From: Ailanthus altissimus
Taxonomy: Eukaryota > Streptophyta > Magnoliopsida > Sapindales > Simaroubaceae
NCBI GenBank assembly: GCA_946807835.1
Contig: OX327695.1
Location: forward strand, 29,308,501 to 29,372,500
DNA: 64,000 bases
Direction of reading: 5' to 3'
A program made the translations under genes and the position numbers. Positions 59,588-64,000 of the stretch are shown piece after piece (the stretch's first letter is position 1; every line of letters starts with the position of its first letter). Below the pieces are notes generated by a model. It searched no databases. It had not been told where the DNA came from and saw only the letters and a program-made list of their open reading frames with translations.

Positions 59588-61001
59588 TCATTCTTTAGCA
59601 ATGCCTCTGAGAAGAGCTTTCTCCTTCATATCCTTGATGACACAACAGTTTTTGGTGAATTCAATAATCAAGCTATGATCAGTAGCAAGTTTGTGTATAC
59701 TAATCAAGTTCTTTTTCATTTGTGGAATATGTAGGACATTAAGAAGTGTCAGATTTTGTGTATGTGGTTGTAAAGTTTTAAGAGTGCAGTTGCCTATATG
59801 CAAGATAGACAGTCAATGGCCATTACCAACAATGATGTCTTCCATACCTAAATAGCTTCTGGTTGAGTTCATATTGTTGATATTGTTTGTAATATGATTT
59901 GTAGCTCCACTGTCAAGGTACCAATTCATGTCATCATTATCATCTGTTGCAGGTCCTGCAACAAAGGCTGCTGGAGATGCTGGTGAGTTTTGGTTCTGCA
60001 CTGGTTCATTGTTTGCATTCTGCAACTGAGGCACTACTGGAACAAAGTCTTCTTTGAATCTATGCCAGCATTTCGAGCTCCATGTCCAGGTTTAAGGCAG
60101 ATTTGGCACATAATCTTTGAAGTGTTCTTTCCTCTTCCTACATTGAATGGTTTGCCTCTGCCTCTTCCTTGTGTATGCTGGTACATGGACGGATTATTGC
60201 CTTTATTTCCGCCAAAACCAGATTTATTATCATAACCAGTTTTGAATTTTTGTTTTCCACCAGTATTTGCAAAGTTAGCTGACATGTGATTCATAGTCAT
60301 GCTAGTTGACAATTCAATTCTGCCTTCTTGACTTATTAGAATAGAGTAAATCTCTGCCATTGATAGTTCACCTGACTTTATAGACACAAGCAAAGCCACG
60401 GGATCATACTCTGAACCAAGTCCAGCAAGTAGATATGAAATAAGATCTTGATCAGCAATCGATTTTCCAGCCATGGCCAAATTATCAGTTATGCTCTTCA
60501 CCTTCACAAAGTAATCATTCATTGTCATGTTTCCTTTCCTTATCGTCTGCAACTGAGCTCTCAGTTGTGTGAGTCGAGCAAAGGATTGGCTCCCATACAT
60601 TGATTTCAGATGCTTTCACACCTTATAGGATGATTTACATTGGATCACAGCACTCAGAACTGAGTCTGTCATAGATCCAAACAGCCAGCTCATGATTAAG
60701 GAATCCTGTTTTCTCCATAGTGAATATAGAGGATTCAGATCTGGTATGGAGTTGAAGTTTTGATCGCCACCTCCACTAATCACAAATTGATCAGGACAAG
60801 TTCTTTCACCAGTCAGTATATCTTCTAAATCATTGCCATAACATATGCTAAAACTTGTGATTTCCACAGCAAAAAGTTGTTACAATCTAGTTTGATGATC
60901 TTTGAAAAGTTGTAGTTGTTGATTTGTGAGATTGCAAGATTGTTCATTTGAGTGATTAGGTGTGATGTGTATGGTTGATTCGTATTTGAAGAGCTGGCCA
61001 T
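59588..61001 (-). pseudogene. gag and protease of element D
   Basis: Starts MASSSNTNQPYTSHLITQ at 61001, just after the primer site. It shifts frame near 60840, continues with the gag core (LTQLRAQLQTIRKGNMTMND, LLAGLGSEYDPVALL at 60600-60034) and a partly lost CCHC knuckle (CQICLKPGHGARN), then protease NWYLDSGATNHITNN (59940-59880) and FTKNCCVIKD to 59588. Stops and frameshifts lie at about 60840, 60610, 60034 and 59810. Confidence 0.88.
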
Positions 61002-61006
61002 TACTG

Positions 61007-61018
61007 GCTCTGATACCA
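61007..61018 (-). promoter_or_regulatory. Primer-binding site of element D
   Basis: Perfect TGGTATCAGAGC on the minus strand, directly after the LTR boundary at 61019. Confidence 0.9.
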
Positions 61019-61278
61019 AGTTAGAGTTTAAAGAATGATCTGAAAAGACTATGCTCTTCCAAGAAAATGCTAAAACTTTCCCAAAAACTCATACCAAACG
61101 GAGCAAGAAGAAAACTTCTCTGAAAATGTATCGTGTGTATTTTCTCATCATTTATCTTGAATACATAAGGGGTATTTATAGTTACAATTCTTTGTTTGAT
61201 CAAGGCTTATCACTTAGAGTTTTTGGCGGGAAATTCTTAACAAATTCTGTTACAGATTGCACCAGCCTTGTAACGTCC
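61019..61278 (-). repeat. Truncated 5' LTR of element D
   Basis: About 260 bp matching the inner part of the 3' LTR. Similarity ends abruptly after CTTGTAACGTCC, so the first 85 bp or so of the U3 are missing. Confidence 0.88.
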
Positions 61279-61827
61279 AACTTAGTGGAAATTTACCTCT
61301 TCTTTCTTTATACAAAAAGGAATAATTTATTTGTTAATGTAATTAAAATCCTCCACGATACGGCCGGAGGTAGCTTGTTTAAATAGTTTAATGATAAAAA
61401 ATTTATAATACATTATTATTTTATTAAAATAAAAATCTTAAATTCGAATCGGTCCTCGCTATTTCAGAATAAAAAAATAATTTTAATTAATAAAGACTAG
61501 ATTTCAAAAATTTGCAATGGTTAACAACATTAAAAATAAAATTTTGCTATTATTTCACATATTTTAATGGAATAAATAATATTATATGTCTAACATCATC
61601 AAAGCTTGCCTTTTTGGTTTATTATTTGTAAAAAATAAATATTGTAAAAATTGATTATTCTTAACACAAACGAATTAGGGTTGAAGATTTTTTTTTTTTA
61701 ATTATAGAAATTACAAATGAACTTGGAAGATAACTCACTGTTGAAGATGATCTTGATTTGGAAAATAAATTTAAATAGGCTGCTTGCTAAGGATAATCTT
61801 TGTAAATGTGGTTCAATTCAATCTGTA
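61279..61827. other. AT-rich spacer
   Basis: About 550 bp between element D and the LINE-derived inverted repeat. Nothing recognised apart from homopolymer runs. Confidence 0.55.
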
Positions 61828-62206
61828 GATCTTTGAAGGCAAAGATCATAATCTGAGGAAGGAATGTCTTTTTGCCTTCAAAGATAAGCGGATTATGAGC
61901 TTTCCAAATCCAGCGGGCAAAGGCAAATTATGATCTTCCTCAAATCAATTCAATCTGTAGACCATAATTGACAAGGGTTTGTTTTACGGATTCAGAGAGT
62001 TTGGATCATGTCTCTATGCAACTTTCCACTCTTTTCAGATTTTTTTTTTTGCAATTGATGCTCTCTAAAGATTTCATTTGCAGATGGCTTTAACTTGGCC
62101 TATGGCTTGTTTATCTCATTGTTGATCCAATTTGGAAAGCTTATAATCCGCTTATCTTTGAAGACAAAAAGACAACCTTCCTCAGATTATGATCTTTGTG
62201 TAGATC
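61828..62206. repeat. Inverted repeat of a LINE-derived segment
   Basis: Arms of about 80 bp, 61828-61909 and 62130-62206, are reverse complements with roughly ten differences and are separated by about 220 bp. Each arm decodes to the same LINE-like peptide: IWKAHNPLIFEGKK on the minus strand and WKAYNPLIFEDKK on the plus strand. This is therefore an inverted duplication of one ancestral sequence. Confidence 0.8.
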
Positions 62207-63895
62207 TTTCTTGATTTCTTGGTTTTCAACTTGCAAGTTATATTTCTTCTTCAGATGATTTATCAATTCTCAAGAGTATCCGAATCAATCTTCATTGGCA
62301 TCCTCCAATCTCAGCCTTTTATTATCATTTATACTTATATAGTTGACATGCAAAGTTTGTATTTCACCTAATATGTTAATGACTTTTTACCTTTTATTGA
62401 AACCGTAGTTATATAATACTAATTAGTAAGAAAAACTATAAATTGCACCCTTCCATCCCCAATGTTTTAAGCATTATCTACTTACTCGTTAATGTTTCAT
62501 ATTACTAAAAAAAATCCTACTATAAATTGCACCCTCCCATCTCCAATGTTTTAAGCATTATTCACTTACTCTCTAATACTTTATATTACTAAAAAACTCT
62601 TTACTATTACAAAGATTTTATAAAACACTAACTATTTATTATGTTCTTACTAATCCACATTCACATTACTATTTTTTATAAATTATTAAATGTAACATTT
62701 TTTAAAATAATACTAAAATAATTAAAATCATAACATATTTATATTATCATGAAATGATGAATATTTTGATTCTTTTTTTCTTTTTTTCTTTTGTATATTA
62801 TATTTTTAGTAATATTAACATTTTTAATGCATTAATATTTAATGCTTATTAAAAAGAATAAATATCTTATAGTTTTTTTTGTCTTTTTAAAACATAATTA
62901 TTTAAAAATAATGAAAATATAAAACCGTAATATATTTATTCTTTCTCAAATAGTATTAAATACTAATTTATTTAAAAATTAGTTTTTTTAAAATAATGAA
63001 TTTCATTAATGATTATTTGAGAAAGAATAAATATATTACGATTTTATATTTTCATTATTTTTAAATAATTATGTTTTAGAAAGACAAAAAAAAAACTAAA
63101 AGATATTTATTCTTTCTAATGAGCATTAAATATTAATGCATTAAAAAATATTAATATTAATAAAAAATATAATATACAAAACAAAAGAAAAATAAAAATA
63201 AAATAACTAAAATGTTCATCTTTTCATGATAATATAAATATGTTATGATTTTAATTATTTTAAAAAATATTACATTAATAATTTATGAAAAATTGTAATG
63301 TGAGAATAGATTAGTAAAAATATAATAAATAATTAATGTTTAATAGAATCTTTATAATAATAAGAGATTTTTTTAAATAATATAAAATATGAGGGGATAA
63401 ATAGGTAATGCTCAAAACATCGGAAAGACAATTTATAATTTTTCAATTAACAATAAGCATGTCAGATATCACATTAGTTAGAATATGAAGTTTATATTTT
63501 AATTATTTAAGCATACCACATGAATTAGAATATAAATTTTATATCTTAATTATTTAAGCATACCATTATTCTAAGGTCAATACTAATGGCTTCTCTAAGA
63601 ATAATGCTGGTGTTCAGATTATGGAAGGGTGTTCGGGGACTGTCATGACCATTTTTTTTTTAGTGCTTTTGCTGTCAACTTAGGTCATAATTCTTCTTTC
63701 TTTGCTGAAGTCGTGGCCATTGTTTACGCTATTTAATCAAGCTTTTTATTGGACATTCTTGCTTTCAAATTTTTTCTTTCAATCCTCCTCTCGCATCCGT
63801 AATGATTGGGTTAATTGTGGTCAAATGATCTCTCAAATGTCTTTTTATACGCATGCTTTCAGAGGAGGAACAAAGTGGCAGATTCTGTAACTAAG
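62128..63895 (+). pseudogene. LINE (non-LTR) retrotransposon remnant, RNase H end, interrupted
   Basis: Plus-strand pieces in the order known for plant L1-type LINEs: WKAYNPLIFEDKK (62133), DDLSILKSIRINLHWHPPIS (62256-62320), then after an insertion KVNTNGFSKNNAGVQ (63573), AFAVNLG..SSFFAEVVAIVYAI (63668-63735), and a terminal NDWVNCGQMISQMSFYTHAFR-like stretch to 63890. The motif HWHPP normally runs almost directly into KVNTDG, so the 1 kb foldback at 62430-63444 explains the gap. Multiple frameshifts and stops. Confidence 0.6.
62430..63444. mobile_element. 1 kb foldback (long inverted repeat) element
   Basis: Two arms of about 430-520 bp are reverse complements along their length around a short centre at about 62953-63007. 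Outer ends read GAAAAACTATAAATTG and, inverted, GAAAAATTATAAATTG. Shared inner words include CCCAATGTTTTAAGCATTA / GCTCAAAACAT and AAATCATAACATATTTATAT. The left arm has an extra tandem copy of its first 84 bp (62435-62602). Very AT-rich, no protein. It resembles a long-TIR MITE or foldback transposon. The target duplication is not clear. Confidence 0.8.
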
Positions 63896-64000
63896 AGTGT
63901 ATTTGAGAGTGCTTATTTTTTTTTACCAATAAAGTACTTTTCATACCGTTGTATACCTATAACATAAGAAAGTACTTTTTCTTTAAAAAAAAGTGCTTCC
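63896..64000. mobile_element. Second copy of MITE family 1, cut by window end
   Basis: Begins AGTGTATTTGAGAGTGCT and follows the copy at 2689 closely, including the ACTTTTCATACC and AAGTACTTTTTCTTTAAA blocks. The right terminal repeat lies just beyond the window. Confidence 0.65.

Larger units (their letters stand above)
56175..61278 (-). mobile_element. Decayed Ty1/copia retrotransposon D
   Basis: Minus-strand element with 3' LTR 56175-56615 and a 5' LTR from 61019 that stops matching at 61278. Its outer end is therefore truncated, and no target duplication is found. The primer site TGGTATCAGAGC is intact (61007-61018, minus). The purine tract CTTGAGGGGGA lies next to 56615. Coding order is gag, protease, integrase, RT, RNase H, closely related to element A in sequence (SCPYTHHQNGRVERKHRH, YSFMKVFGC) but in opposite orientation and better preserved. 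Frames are broken in at least seven places. Confidence 0.92.

Noticed and set aside
27938..61278. Endogenous plant pararetrovirus instead of copia elements
   Set aside because: Integrase precedes RT and LTRs are present in these elements, the Ty1/copia order. No movement or coat protein motifs were seen.
61051..61386. 111-codon plus-strand frame
   Set aside because: Lies mostly in the truncated 5' LTR of element D, on the antisense strand.

Overview
This window is AT-rich nuclear DNA from a flowering plant, most likely a eudicot. The evidence is three plant genes with many GT-AG introns, plant-specific families (IRE1 with a plant-type luminal domain, a PIN-LIKES carrier), Ty1/copia elements primed by initiator methionine tRNA, and abundant MITE/hAT-like debris. 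The species cannot be named from this sequence.

Gene-rich left third (1-20.2 kb). A partial IRE1 gene (unfolded-protein-response kinase/endoribonuclease) runs off the left edge on the minus strand. About 2 kb away, head to head, is a complete 23-exon RRP44A/DIS3 gene (6061-14746, plus; exosome endo- and exoribonuclease), whose reconstructed exons sum exactly to 932 codons plus a stop. Converging on it is a complete 10-exon PIN-LIKES auxin carrier gene (15421-17665, minus; 421 codons plus a stop), with a probable 5' UTR intron reaching back to about 20.2 kb. A tiny complete TRIM retrotransposon with apparently identical LTRs sits in RRP44A intron 20.

Transposon-dominated right two thirds (22.7-64 kb). 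In order: a solo LTR with perfect target duplication (22.7 kb); a non-autonomous hAT-like element (26.9 kb); a decayed copia element (27.9-35.9 kb) split in its gag by a 2.7 kb LTR-like insertion; two LTR remnants (39.4 and 40.1 kb); a heavily decayed copia element lacking its 5' end (41.6-45.0 kb); a second hAT-like element carrying an internal hairpin (45.1-46.3 kb); a structurally complete but coding-dead Tork/Tnt1-like copia element with target duplication TTAAT (46.6-52.1 kb); a small transcribed-looking gene of unknown function (55434-55661); a copia element related to the 28 kb one (56.2-61.3 kb, minus); and a LINE remnant interrupted by a 1 kb foldback element (62.1-63.9 kb).

Only the three large genes and perhaps the 75-residue gene look functional. 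All retroelement reading frames are broken by stops and frameshifts. No rRNA or tRNA gene, CRISPR array or clearly novel multi-gene system was found. The most unusual features are structural: shared GC-rich repeat arrays in the U3 of two LTR families, long inverted repeats, and nested insertions with readable target duplications.
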